From Paenibacillus woosongensis (GTDB taxonomy: Bacteria; Bacillota; Bacilli; Paenibacillales; Paenibacillaceae): a stretch of DNA of 64,000 bases. Location of the stretch: positions 682,001 through 746,000 of the forward strand of contig NZ_WNZW01000002.1 of the NCBI RefSeq assembly GCF_009725165.1. The letters run 5' to 3'. This document shows, piece after piece, positions 9,487 to 16,562 of this stretch. The position numbers and the translations under genes were made by a program. How positions within the stretch are numbered: position 1 is the stretch's first letter; every line of letters starts with the position of its first letter. Under the pieces are notes generated by a model. That model saw only the letters and a list, made by a program, of their open reading frames with translations. It had not been told where the DNA came from and did no database searches.

Positions 9487-10109
9487 ATGCGGCCACTCCT
9501 TTCCTCTCATCGTAATTCTTTACGTTGCATATCTATTACAGATACCCTGTCCTGATTAGAAGGCAGATGCAGATCTACAACTAGATCTATAAACAAGACA
9601 AGTATCCAATCCGATCAAACTGCAAACATCTAGTGTTAGATCAAACTACAAGATCAGTCAAATCAAGTTGTAAATATAGATCTAAGATGAATTCGACTGA
9701 AAATTTGGGATGCAGTCAAGGAAACACATCCCATGAACCTGTATCATCCAAGGAATTTAGGAGGTACAGCTTCGTAGGAACAGTTTACGTACTTACTCAC
9801 AACATTTTTATCATTCAACTTAATAATAAATGGATTTATAGCCGTTAGTTTCTACGGTAAGAAAGGGAACATAAATTTAAATGGATTTCATGTAGTTATA
9901 AGAAGGAACATCGCCAATGATCGGACTAGATCCTTGATCTTAGTGTATAAATCCATCTAATTCCCTAAAACAATGGTTTAGAGCCTAATTAGATACCTTC
10001 ATTCCATTTAATACAGCACAGTTTGGTTGGTATATGCATATAAACATACAAGCTAAATCAAAACGTATTGTACGTACAAGTTATAGGCTAGAGCCCTGGG
10101 AAACGGACC
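9487..10109. other. Long AT-rich intergenic/leader region before araD
   Basis: These 620 bases hold no convincing gene. Visible structure: a 20-22 bp imperfect direct repeat starting GATCAAACT (9613-9634 and 9639-9658); several scattered AGATCT/GATCTA motifs (9567-9690); an 11-bp inverted repeat ATGGATTTATA at 9830-9840 with TATAAATCCAT at 9946-9956; and the AraR palindrome at 10067-10080. If araDBM is transcribed from the AraR-controlled promoter next to araR, the mRNA has a leader of about 550 nt. I recognise no known riboswitch class here. Confidence 0.5.
10067..10080. promoter_or_regulatory. AraR operator between araR and araD
   Basis: ATTGTACGTACAAG contains the perfect 12-bp palindrome TTGTACGTACAA, matching the core of B. 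subtilis AraR operators. It lies 30 bases after the araR stop and upstream of araDBM, so it probably controls that operon. Confidence 0.82.
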
Positions 10110-11231
10110 CTAGCTTTGCAATTCCACTTCTTGATTCGCCTGTTCTCTGTTATGCACGGATTCCCGCTCTACGATCTCCGGTTTAAAGACCGTGTCTTCA
10201 ACCACCAGTCCCTGCTCAATCATCCCGATGAGCTGCCGGGCTGCCAGCTCGCCCATCTCCGTTTTCGGATGCGTCAGCGTCGTCAGCTTCGTCCCGGAAG
10301 CGAGCGCAAGAGATGAATCGTCAAAACCGACGACCGAAACGTCCTCCGGAACACGCAGGCTGCACTGTTGAATAGCCTCCATCAGAACGACCGCCAATTG
10401 ATCGTTGTAGCACACAAAGGCGGTCGGCCGGCCTTCCTCATCCTGCTGTAGCAGCTGCACCGCTTGAGTGTACGGGACTCCGTCCTTCTCCTCCGTCGTG
10501 TAAGTTACTACTCGTTGGGGAGATACACTGATCCCGAACTCCCGATGCGCCGCGAGAAAACCTTTAAGGCGATTAACCCCTTGCAGGTCATCCCGTTTAA
10601 AGAACCCGACGATAGAGGTGTGTCCCTTCTCCAGCAGATGTCGTGCAGCCAAATAGCCGCCAAGCTCGTCATCCACCTTCAGGCAAGGACATTCCAGCTC
10701 GCGATACTTCTCATTGATCATCAGGTACGGAATGCCCTTCTCCTGCAGCGACAGAAAGTAGCTTAAGTTCGGATTGCCTTCCGCGCTCTTGGTGGGCTCG
10801 ATGATGAGCCCGCTCAGCGGCTGGCTGGTCATCAGCTGCAGGCTTTCCATTTCCTTCTCTTTATTGTTATCCGTGCTCGATAGAAGAAGCCGGTATCCTT
10901 TGCTTCGCAGCTCCGCCTCGGCGCCGCGGACGATATGCGGAAAGATATAGTCCGAAATGTATGTCGTGATGATCCCAATCGTCTTGACCTGCTCACCCTC
11001 TCGGCGCAATGGGTTTCTCGCGAAGGTGCCTTTGCCTTGAATCCGCTCCAGCCACCCTTCCTTCTCCAATTCACCGAACGTCTGGCGCACCGTTTGCCGG
11101 CTAATGCCGAACTGTTCAGAAATCTCGTTCTCCGATGGGACCTGTTGTCCGGGCTGCAGCTTTCCCGTTTCAAACCATGACAACAGTTCATTTTTGAGCT
11201 GCATATATTTAGGAATCCGCCGATTACTCAT
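10110..11231 (-). CDS. araR: Arabinose operon repressor AraR (GntR-type head, LacI-type sensor)
   Basis: Repressor of arabinose genes that is released by L-arabinose. Residues about 5-70 form a GntR winged helix (LQPGQQVPSENEISEQFGISRQTVRQTF...GTFARNP). The remaining 300 residues are a LacI/periplasmic-binding-like sensor (KTIGIITTYISDYIFPHIVRG; VSVVGFDDSSLALASG). This GntR plus LacI fusion is diagnostic of AraR. The start is set at the second ATG (11231), which has the better distance from GAGGTGA. It sits between araA and araD on the same strand. A weak sigma-A-like CTGTTT-17-TATGAT lies in the 90-base gap after araA, so it may have its own promoter. TTGTACGTACAA palindromes upstream of araA and araD are its likely targets. 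Confidence 0.95.
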   Translation of the reverse strand: MSNRRIPKYMQLKNELLSWFETGKLQPGQQVPSENEISEQFGISRQTVRQTFGELEKEGWLERIQGKGTFARNPLRREGEQVKTIGIITTYISDYIFPHIVRGAEAELRSKGYRLLLSSTDNNKEKEMESLQLMTSQPLSGLIIEPTKSAEGNPNLSYFLSLQEKGIPYLMINEKYRELECPCLKVDDELGGYLAARHLLEKGHTSIVGFFKRDDLQGVNRLKGFLAAHREFGISVSPQRVVTYTTEEKDGVPYTQAVQLLQQDEEGRPTAFVCYNDQLAVVLMEAIQQCSLRVPEDVSVVGFDDSSLALASGTKLTTLTHPKTEMGELAARQLIGMIEQGLVVEDTVFKPEIVERESVHNREQANQEVELQS

Positions 11232-11321
11232 CATTCACCTCAGCCAAATGCTCTTATTCTACCCGCTATTGTATCATAGGCCGGGGAACGCGCGGAAACA
11301 GGATCTCTCAGGCTCAGACCA

Positions 11322-12809
11322 TTAGCGCAAGCGGTATGCCATGTCGCTCCAGCGAAGCTCGTTCTTGAACCGGCGCAGCGACGTATCCTTGTCAATGATA
11401 ACAGCCTCGATACCAGCCATTTCCGCCCAATCCGACAGATTCTCGGCCGTAATGTTATAGGACAGCACCGTATGGTGAGCCCCGCCTGCCAAAATCCATG
11501 CTTCTGCAGCTTCTCTCAGCGACGGCTGCGGCTTCCAGAGTACGCGGGCAACCGGCAGCTTCGGCATCGGCTTCTCTACCTTTACCCCGTCAACAACGTT
11601 AACGATCAGGCGGAAACGGTTGCCCAAGTCTACGAGGGAAGCGTTGACCGCCGGGCCGTCTTGACCATCGAAGACGATGCGCGCCGGATCTTCCTTGCCC
11701 CCGATGCCTAGCGGGTGAACCTCGATCGACGGCTTCGTCGCAGCTATCGTCGGGCAAACCTCAAGCATATGTGCGCCAAGGATCATATGGTTGCCCGGCT
11801 CGAAATGATACGTGTAGTCCTCCATGAAGGAAGTATTCTTGTTGTCGGCAAGCACTTTGAGCACACGGGTCAATGCGGCGGTCTTCCAGTCGCCTTCGCC
11901 GCCGAAGCCGTAGCCCGCTTCCATCAGACGCTGTACAGCCAGACCCGGGAGCTGCTTCAGACCATGCAAGTCTTCAAATGTCGTAGTGAACGCACCAAAA
12001 TTACCAGCTTCAAGGAACTGTTTCATCGCGATTTCGAGACGCGCCTGATAAGCGATCGAATCGCGAACCGAACCAGGACTCAGACCTTCTTTGGTAATCG
12101 TGTATTTCTCAGCATATTCATCGAGAAGATGCTTCACTTCTGCATCGCTTACTTCGTTTACCAGCTGTACGAGATCGCCGATACCATACCCGTTCACCGA
12201 CCAGCCAAGCTGGATTTGCGCTTCAACTTTATCGCCCTCAGTTACCGCTACCTCGCGCATGTTATCCCCAAAGCGCGCTACCTTTAGGCTGCGGCTCTCT
12301 GCATACGAAACGGCTGTCCGCATCCACCCGGCGATATCCTGGCGAACCTCGGCGTCCTCCCAATGACCGACAACGATTTTACGGGCAATGCCAAGACGGG
12401 CCCCGATATGGCCGTATTCCCGGTCGCCATGCGCAGACTGGTTCAGGTTCATAAAGTCCATATCGATCGTTTCCCAAGGAATGTCGCGGTTAAATTGCGT
12501 ATGGAAATGAAGCAGCGGTTTCTGCAATTGGGACAAGCCGCGAATCCACATTTTGGCCGGCGAGAACGTGTGCATCCATGTAATGATCCCGGCGCAGGAT
12601 GAATCACTGTTCGCTTCGACAATTAATTTATAAATTTCATCTGGTGTGGTTACAATTGGCTTAAATACGATGGATTGTGCAAACGCAGGATCTTTGTCCA
12701 GCTGCTCGGCAATGATGCGGGAATGCCCAGCTACCTCTTCCAACGTCTCAGGCCCGTACAAATGCTGACTTCCTGTTACAAACCAAAATGAATACGGTTT
12801 CAAATTCAT
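11322..12809 (-). CDS. araA: L-arabinose isomerase
   Basis: Converts L-arabinose to L-ribulose with Mn2+; first step of the pathway. 495 residues, close to the B. subtilis enzyme. The N-terminus [19 protein letters not shown] is family-typical. Metal- and substrate-binding residues are in [13 protein letters not shown] (Glu), [27 protein letters not shown] (Glu, His) and [11 protein letters not shown] (His). The start ATG follows GGGAGGCGTTAACGCA. Two AraR palindromes lie 60-115 bases upstream. araR follows after 90 bases. Confidence 0.97.
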   Translation of the reverse strand: MNLKPYSFWFVTGSQHLYGPETLEEVAGHSRIIAEQLDKDPAFAQSIVFKPIVTTPDEIYKLIVEANSDSSCAGIITWMHTFSPAKMWIRGLSQLQKPLLHFHTQFNRDIPWETIDMDFMNLNQSAHGDREYGHIGARLGIARKIVVGHWEDAEVRQDIAGWMRTAVSYAESRSLKVARFGDNMREVAVTEGDKVEAQIQLGWSVNGYGIGDLVQLVNEVSDAEVKHLLDEYAEKYTITKEGLSPGSVRDSIAYQARLEIAMKQFLEAGNFGAFTTTFEDLHGLKQLPGLAVQRLMEAGYGFGGEGDWKTAALTRVLKVLADNKNTSFMEDYTYHFEPGNHMILGAHMLEVCPTIAATKPSIEVHPLGIGGKEDPARIVFDGQDGPAVNASLVDLGNRFRLIVNVVDGVKVEKPMPKLPVARVLWKPQPSLREAAEAWILAGGAHHTVLSYNITAENLSDWAEMAGIEAVIIDKDTSLRRFKNELRWSDMAYRLR

Positions 12810-12867
12810 TGCGTTAACGCCTCCCAGAGTGATTGATTTCTAAAGTAAAAATGCAATAGTTCTGCCA

Positions 12868-12883
12868 ACTTGTATATACAATA
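12868..12883. promoter_or_regulatory. Second AraR-like operator before araA
   Basis: TTGTATATACAA is a perfect 12-bp palindrome differing from the AraR core only in the central four bases. Its centre is 41 bp from that of the exact AraR palindrome at 12911-12922, close to four helical turns. Confidence 0.55.
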
Positions 12884-12908
12884 TTGTTATATTTAAACCC
12901 CTTATGTT

Positions 12909-12925
12909 AATTGTACGTACAAGTT
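12909..12925. promoter_or_regulatory. AraR operator before araA
   Basis: AATTGTACGTACAAGTT contains the palindrome TTGTACGTACAA, identical in core to the site at 10067-10080. It lies about 100 bases upstream of the araA start. Confidence 0.85.
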
Positions 12926-13004
12926 CTTACCTAGATTCTATAGCTGCTCCTCTGAAAAGGCAAGTATTTTTTTATCCCCATCGGTTCAAATTCCTATGTA
13001 ATCT

Positions 13005-13289
13005 TCAGTCATTCGTCCAATAATCGATATCGCTTCGCAATCCCCGCCGCGGCCTAGCCTTAGCTTGTTCCTCCGTCCCTGCAACATTTAACAGCCTTAG
13101 GGTGGCTAGATTAGATTTGTCCGGCCAATTCAGATATCCGTCTCTCTCCATCCGTCCCAGAGCTGCCAGGATATCCCGCTCCATTCTGCCAGTTGTACGT
13201 TCAAGTTCCTTCATGCTCGGAATACGGCGGCGCTGAGACCAAAAATTATAAATAATCCGCAACAGCTTGCGTTCCAAATCAGGAAGCAT
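13005..13289 (-). CDS. Small LexA-like winged-helix protein
   Basis: A 94-residue protein whose first 60 residues follow the LexA DNA-binding pattern: LERKLLRIIYNFWSQRRR, then IPSMKELERTTG, then a recognition-helix-like MERDILAALGRMERDGYLNW. No LexA protease domain follows; the C-terminus is short and basic. The start ATG overlaps the end of the upstream WYL gene by 11 bases. Its AAAGGAGG ribosome site lies within that gene, so translation is coupled. The function is not known. A DNA-binding partner of the WYL protein is plausible, and the SOS-box-like promoter before the pair suggests damage control. Confidence 0.7.
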   Translation of the reverse strand: MLPDLERKLLRIIYNFWSQRRRIPSMKELERTTGRMERDILAALGRMERDGYLNWPDKSNLATLRLLNVAGTEEQAKARPRRGLRSDIDYWTND

Positions 13290-13614
13290 AGTAGCTGCCT
13301 CCTTTCGTAATTTGCTGCTTAAGTGGTTGTGCGGTTGGTTGTACAGTTGGTTTTGCAGGTTGTTTCATAAATGGCTTCACGGGTTGTTTTATGGATGGCA
13401 TTATGGATTGTTTTGTAGATTGTTTTGCAGATTGCTTCACGGGATGAAGTGCGAGAATTTGCTCAGCTCTAAAGGCTCTTGGTGCTCCCGTTTGCAGACA
13501 TGTTGCCCGAACCAGCCCATTGCGAATGGCATGAATGTGAATGGACCGTTGTGTAATTCTGCCGCTGCGATCCATGTATATGATCTCGACCACCTGGTTA
13601 ATGTATTTTTTCAC
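13279..13614 (-). CDS. Short WYL-like protein with KQ-rich repetitive tail
   Basis: About 111 residues. The first 60 resemble a WYL-type ligand/nucleic-acid-sensing fold (VVEIIYMDRSGRITQRSIHIHAIR...GAPRAFRAEQILAL). The remaining 45 are a low-complexity tail of KQSxKQ/KQPxKP units. WYL domains in other bacteria sense single-stranded DNA after damage (PafBC, DriD); here there is no attached DNA-binding domain, but one is encoded by the overlapping next gene. The start is set at GTG 13614, nine bases after GGAG; TTG 13617 or ATG 13623 are alternatives. The promoter and two SOS-like boxes lie just upstream. Confidence 0.68.
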   Translation of the reverse strand: MKKYINQVVEIIYMDRSGRITQRSIHIHAIRNGLVRATCLQTGAPRAFRAEQILALHPVKQSAKQSTKQSIMPSIKQPVKPFMKQPAKPTVQPTAQPLKQQITKGGSYYAS

Positions 13615-13631
13615 CAATATCATCTCCGATA

Positions 13632-13675
13632 AGAACATTTGTTTGTATTATATACGAACTTATGTTCTTTAACAA
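13632..13675 (-). promoter_or_regulatory. Sigma-A promoter with two SOS (LexA/DinR) box-like sites
   Basis: On the minus strand TTGTTA (13675-13670), 17 bases, then TATAAT (13652-13647) forms a near-consensus promoter. CGAACTTATGTTCT (13655-13668) lies in the spacer. AGAACATTTGTTTG (13632-13645) covers the start-site region. Each matches 12 of 14 positions of the B. subtilis CGAACRNRYGTTYG consensus. Centres are 23 bp apart. Confidence 0.72.
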
Positions 13676-13826
13676 GTAGCAAATGGCGCCTGGCTGCCCA
13701 CATTTTTCCTTAAGATGACTCGTTTAGATTTTGTCAGGCAATGTTAAGGAAGAGTAAGAGGGTGGGAGGAGAAGCATCGGGTATTAAAGGAAATTTCGAT
13801 CATGTGAAATGAAAGGAGACTGCATT

Positions 13827-13949
13827 ATGTGGAAGCTTGGTGAAAGATATCGAGGCAAAGGGAAGGGGATTCTGTGGATTATTGCGTTTTGCATACTGAT
13901 GGGGTGTGCGTATGTGGCATACATTCTGTTTAGCGTGTACTGGTCATAA
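13827..13949 (+). CDS. 40-residue single-pass membrane peptide
   Basis: Small open frame starting ATG with GAAAGGAGA seven bases upstream. The product has a basic N-terminus (WKLGERYRGKGKG) followed by one hydrophobic segment of about 22 residues (ILWIIAFCILMGCAYVAYIL) and ends FSVYWS. This positive-inside plus single helix arrangement is typical of small membrane proteins. It is not similar to any family I can name. It could be a regulator of a membrane complex, a toxin-like peptide or a phage-decay remnant. It stands alone, divergent from the WYL/LexA-like pair. Confidence 0.55.
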   Translation: MWKLGERYRGKGKGILWIIAFCILMGCAYVAYILFSVYWS

Positions 13950-14071
13950 AGAAACTTGCAGGGAGTCTGCATCTTGAGACCAAATGGGGTTGTTAATCCC
14001 CTTGTTCCTTTAGATTCAGGCTTAACCATCGGTAATAACCATTGCGACTCGCCTGCAAGCTGGTTGTCTAG

Positions 14072-14192
14072 TATGGAGGGCGTCCGCTAGATGTATTTTC
14101 TACATTTACTTTAGGCGAATAAGGGTAAGTTTTGCGAAGTAAATGTAATTCCTACATCTAGTTTACGGCATTTTACCTGACTAGCCTCCATA
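14072..14192. repeat. Nested inverted repeat, about 120 bases
   Basis: Outer arms TATGGAGG (14072-14079) and CCTCCATA (14185-14192) flank an inner hairpin at 14087-14161. Inner arms are CTAGATGTA/TACATCTAG and TACATTTACTT/AAGTAAATGTA, separated by matched 5-base internal loops. Read as RNA it folds into a long, nearly complete stem. There is no T-run, so it is not a simple terminator. It may be a dispersed extragenic element or a structured RNA. Confidence 0.6.
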
Positions 14193-14317
14193 TCTCTTTT
14201 CTAACTGTAAGAAATGCAGCTAGTTTGTGTTGTCATCGATAAACGGCAGTTTTTAAATGTAACAAATGCAGTTAGCTCGAGCTAACTAGCTAAATACGAG
14301 TGGCTGATAGCGATTGT

Positions 14318-14352
14318 AGATTAAGAGATTAGAGATTAAAGATTAAAGATTA
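14318..14352. repeat. Short tandem heptamer repeat
   Basis: About five imperfect copies of AGATTAA (AGATTAA, GAGATTA, GAGATTAA, AGATTAA, AGATTAA) in a row. Simple-sequence repeat with no visible coding role. Confidence 0.6.
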
Positions 14353-14506
14353 ACGAATAATGGACAGCAAATAGCGGAAGGTGATTGGTGAACTTAACAA
14401 TTAGATAGCATAAAGCGGGACAACTAGTAGACAGGCATCGAGGAAACAAGTAGACAAGTATCAACTGCAAAATAACAAGTCTTAAAATATAGCAGCAAAT
14501 ACGCAG

Positions 14507-14537
14507 AGTAAACTCCCAGGCGCCATGGGAATTTACT
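14507..14537 (-). terminator. Hairpin at the end of the lysis cassette
   Basis: On the minus strand AGTAAATTCCCA and TGGGAGTTTACT form a 12-bp stem around a GC-rich loop. It overlaps the amidase stop codon. The T-tract is weak (CTCTGCG), so termination may be partial. Confidence 0.55.
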
Positions 14538-15249
14538 TCTGCAATCTGCTGAGAATCGTGCCAAGCGTTCCAATATCGATTGGATCGGTTGCCTTCCAGT
14601 CCGGACTGATCCCCGCGTTCGCAATGAGCCATTCGCGGCCGCTTTCTTTCCAATTCTGTGTTTTTTCAGGTTCAACCGTCTCTGACTGTTTGCCTCCTTT
14701 ATGCTTCAAGCTCAAAAATTGGGCAATACCGTTCACATGCCCTTTGGCAATGGCTTCAATTATCTTCTGCTGCTTCAGTTTGTTCGCATCGCCAGTTACA
14801 TCAATGAACAAATTCTCTGTCAGCACCGCGGGCATTTTGCTTTCCCTAAGCATATGAAGATTTTTGGCCTTCTTGCCCCTGTCAGTGACGTTATAAGGCT
14901 TGAGCTCCGCCATAATTGCGTTATGCAGCATATCTTGTAGAGATTTAGAAGCCGCCGATGCCGAGGTATATCGGTAAGACTCGAATCCTCCGGCACCGCC
15001 CCCGGCGTTGCAATGAACGGAGATAAGAATATCAGCGCCCGCTTGATTGGCTTTGCTGGTACGCTCTTTTAAGGTGATATCAGCATCTGTCGTGCGTGAG
15101 AGCACTACCTTTACATCCGCATACTGAGCTTCAAGTTGTTGCTTCATGGCAAGTGAAATACGGAGGGTAATGTCTTTCTCCTTCAATCCATTTCCGGTTG
15201 CTCCCGGATCTTTCCCTCCATGTCCCGCGTCGATCCATACCGTTTTCAT
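14533..15249 (-). CDS. N-acetylmuramoyl-L-alanine amidase (tailocin/prophage endolysin)
   Basis: Zinc amidase of the Amidase_3 (CwlC/LytC) family that cleaves the lactyl-peptide bond in peptidoglycan and lyses the producing cell. Catalytic and zinc residues: IDAGHGGKDPGA (His) and the Glu in KERTSKANQAGA near residues 58-70; then ISVHCNAGG (His) and VLTENLFID (Glu) near residue 145. The C-terminal 60 residues include a Lys/Glu-rich linker and a small domain ending GTLGTILSRLQK. It starts inside the stop of the holin gene (ATGA overlap). It is the last gene of the tail/lysis operon; in PBSX the equivalent position is held by xlyA. Confidence 0.9.
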   Translation of the reverse strand: MKTVWIDAGHGGKDPGATGNGLKEKDITLRISLAMKQQLEAQYADVKVVLSRTTDADITLKERTSKANQAGADILISVHCNAGGGAGGFESYRYTSASAASKSLQDMLHNAIMAELKPYNVTDRGKKAKNLHMLRESKMPAVLTENLFIDVTGDANKLKQQKIIEAIAKGHVNGIAQFLSLKHKGGKQSETVEPEKTQNWKESGREWLIANAGISPDWKATDPIDIGTLGTILSRLQK

Positions 15250-15515
15250 TGATCATCCGCCCCTTTCAATGCTTGCTTCACGAACTGATTGCCGTATACC
15301 GCAAACGCTCCGGTAAGAATGCCCTGAATCAGCGAATCCGGCCCCCATCCAAGCAGCCAAATGGTTAGCAGAACTGCAGCGACGGTAACGATATATATAA
15401 TGCTCCAATCGGGAATCTTGGGCGTTTTTTTGAGAATATAGCCGATCACCCAGCATACTGCCACAACTCCGATTAAATACGGATGTATGAGTTCAAAAAT
15501 AACGTTCCAGTCCAT
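15246..15515 (-). CDS. Phage-type holin
   Basis: An 89-residue membrane protein with three hydrophobic stretches (YLIGVVAVCWVIGYIL; IIYIVTVAAVLLTIWLLG; IQGILTGAFAVYGNQF) and a charged C-terminus (KQALKGADDQ). This is a class I holin layout. Wording such as GILTGAFAVYGNQ is like the Hol44-type holins of Firmicute prophages. It forms pores that let the endolysin reach the wall. The start is set at ATG 15515, with AAGGAAG 7 bases upstream; an earlier in-frame ATG at 15533 overlaps that site. The stop overlaps the amidase start by 4 bases. Confidence 0.82.
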   Translation of the reverse strand: MDWNVIFELIHPYLIGVVAVCWVIGYILKKTPKIPDWSIIYIVTVAAVLLTIWLLGWGPDSLIQGILTGAFAVYGNQFVKQALKGADDQ

Positions 15516-15546
15516 CACTATCTTCCTTTCCAACTTTTAATATAGT

Positions 15547-15825
15547 TTATTCCTCCAGGCGGTCCAGCCGCTTGTGCGCTTGCTTAGTCGATTCTTCCAC
15601 CCGCGTTACACGTTCGGATATTCCATCCAAGCGCTGGCTTTGAATACGCACGTCCACCCTGATATCATCGACGCCGCGTTTGATATATTCCACGTCTGTC
15701 TGCAGGGTCGCTCCGGCCTCCGCATCTTTCGCTGCATCCTGGCGTATGGTCCGTGTGCGTCCCAACCAGCCTAGCAAAATTCCACTAACGGCCGTCGCAA
15801 TGGAGATGAGTATCGTAATTTCCAT
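15547..15825 (-). CDS. xhlA: XhlA-like hemolysin/holin partner
   Basis: A 92-residue protein with an N-terminal hydrophobic segment (ITILISIATAVSGILLGWLG). It is followed by about 60 residues of heptad-patterned coiled coil (VEYIKRGVDDIRVDVRIQSQRLDGISERVTRVEESTKQAHKRLDRLEE). This segment plus coiled-coil arrangement resembles PBSX XhlA, although XhlA proper has its hydrophobic segment at the C-terminus, so the topology here is reversed. It lies just before the holin and amidase genes, as in PBSX, and probably aids membrane permeabilisation. A hairpin separates it from the tail genes. Confidence 0.65.
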   Translation of the reverse strand: MEITILISIATAVSGILLGWLGRTRTIRQDAAKDAEAGATLQTDVEYIKRGVDDIRVDVRIQSQRLDGISERVTRVEESTKQAHKRLDRLEE

Positions 15826-15852
15826 CCTGCTCCCTCCGTTTCAAAAAGAATA

Positions 15853-15870
15853 GCCCCCGGGATCGGGGGC
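15853..15870 (-). terminator. Hairpin between tail genes and lysis genes
   Basis: GCCCCCG and GGGGGC form a 6-7 bp GC stem with a short loop. On the minus strand TATTCTTTTTG follows. It is probably a partial terminator separating structural from lysis genes. Confidence 0.7.
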
Positions 15871-15884
15871 AAAAATTAAAACCT

Positions 15885-15989
15885 TTATTTGGCGTCCAGC
15901 ATTTGCTGGACTTGATCTTTCCACCGAATTGGTACATCGTCCAGCGTCTTAAGGCTAGCCTTGATCAGATCGAAATAGATTTTAGCCAA
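15885..15989 (-). CDS. xkdX: XkdX-family small tail protein
   Basis: A 34-residue protein: TTG start, GGAGGTGA five bases upstream. Residues YFDLIKASLKTLDDVPIRWKD... show the XkdX-family pattern of two short helices with an acidic turn (DDVP) and a basic tryptophan helix. Proteins of this size and kind always follow the fibre genes in PBSX-like modules. Their role is unknown. It overlaps the out-of-frame extension of the preceding gene by a few bases. Confidence 0.72.
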   Translation of the reverse strand: MAKIYFDLIKASLKTLDDVPIRWKDQVQQMLDAK

Positions 15990-16144
15990 CGATCTCACCT
16001 CCGGTTACGATTTCAGCAAGCTCAGCAAGAGCTAACTGCATCTTGATCTTATCGTTCTCCTGAACCTCAGCCAACTCAGCAAGAGCTATCTTTAACCCGT
16101 TGTTTTCCGCTCGGAGATGTTCGAGCTCGCTTGGCTCTTGTGTT
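15982..16144 (-). other. Out-of-frame (-1) continuation of the XkdW-like gene
   Basis: Directly after the A5 run at 16146-16142 (minus strand) the -1 frame stays open for 53 codons to a TAA at 15984-15982. It encodes a convincing coiled coil (SELEHLRAENNGLKIALAEL, then a second copy of QLALAELAE). The 0 frame meanwhile yields 16 low-complexity residues and stops at 16092. This reads as the natural C-terminus displaced by a one-base deletion, or reached by frameshifting. Confidence 0.65.
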
Positions 16145-16550
16145 TTTGCAGACTAGTGAGTTCGTCGACCTCTTCCAATGTCAACCCCTCGCCCCACATG
16201 TTGGGTTGTTCCAGAACGGTATAAACCGGTGGCTCCCCTCGTTCTTCTTCAGGTAGAGCGACCCATTCGGAGTAGACTCTTTGATATTCATCTTCTGTCG
16301 CCGTTACTTCGTCTTGGTACGCTTCCCACGCTGCCAAATCAAAACGCGGCCAAAACAATCCAGGGGACACCGGCACACCCACGATGTAACCGACCGGCTG
16401 CGGTTTCTTTTCGGAGAATTCGCCGTCCAGTTCCACTGGCTCCGTCTTAGGCGGTACAGCATAAAAAGGAACGACACCAGTAAAGGTATCGTCTACAAGT
16501 TCGTCTTCGATATAAAGGCCGTCAAGCCCAACTTTAGGTACTGCTTTCAA
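16092..16550 (-). CDS. XkdW-like fibre-adjacent protein, apparently frameshifted near its end
   Basis: 152 residues as read. The bulk is acidic and aromatic (VGYIVGVPVSPGLFWPRFDLAAWEAYQ; YQRVYSEWVALPEEERGEPPVYTVLEQPN) and resembles proteins encoded just after tail fibres in PBSX-type modules (xkdW position), possibly fibre-associated or assembly factors. The reading frame degrades after LTSLQK. The -1 frame continues with a coiled coil rich in LALAELAE to 15982, which would give a protein of about 189 residues. It starts 12 bases after the fibre stop. Exact function unknown. Confidence 0.65.
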   Translation of the reverse strand: MKAVPKVGLDGLYIEDELVDDTFTGVVPFYAVPPKTEPVELDGEFSEKKPQPVGYIVGVPVSPGLFWPRFDLAAWEAYQDEVTATEDEYQRVYSEWVALPEEERGEPPVYTVLEQPNMWGEGLTLEEVDELTSLQKHKSQASSNISERKTTG

Positions 16551-16562
16551 GTAGACCCCTCC

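Larger units (their letters stand above)
13950..14506. other. Non-coding, repeat-rich stretch after the tailocin lysis genes
   Basis: About 550 bases with no credible gene. Contents: a long nested inverted repeat (14072-14192), related short motifs TGTAAGAAATGCAGCTAG (14206-14223) and TGTAACAAATGCAGTTAG (14258-14275), the palindrome AGTTAGCTCGAGCTAACT (14270-14287), and tandem AGATTAA-type heptamers (about 14318-14352). Confidence 0.6.

Noticed and set aside
8728-9555. A 275-codon plus-strand frame opposite araD
   Set aside because: araD on the minus strand is certain; the plus frame is rich in His, Arg and Cys with no family likeness.
9633-9848. A 71-codon frame in the araD leader
   Set aside because: No ribosome site, unusual composition, no family likeness; treated as part of the non-coding leader.
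10031-10042. TATATGCATATA as a second AraR operator beside the araD-side site
   Set aside because: It is a palindrome but lacks the TTGTA/TACAA arms, and its 37-bp distance is out of helical phase.
13784-14029. An 81-codon minus-strand frame over the small membrane peptide
   Set aside because: The plus-strand 40-residue frame has a better ribosome site and a clear membrane helix; the minus frame looks random.
14318-14352. Heptamer tandem repeat as a CRISPR-like array
   Set aside because: Units are 7 bases with no spacers, so it is a simple-sequence repeat. No cas gene or array with spacers was seen anywhere in the window.
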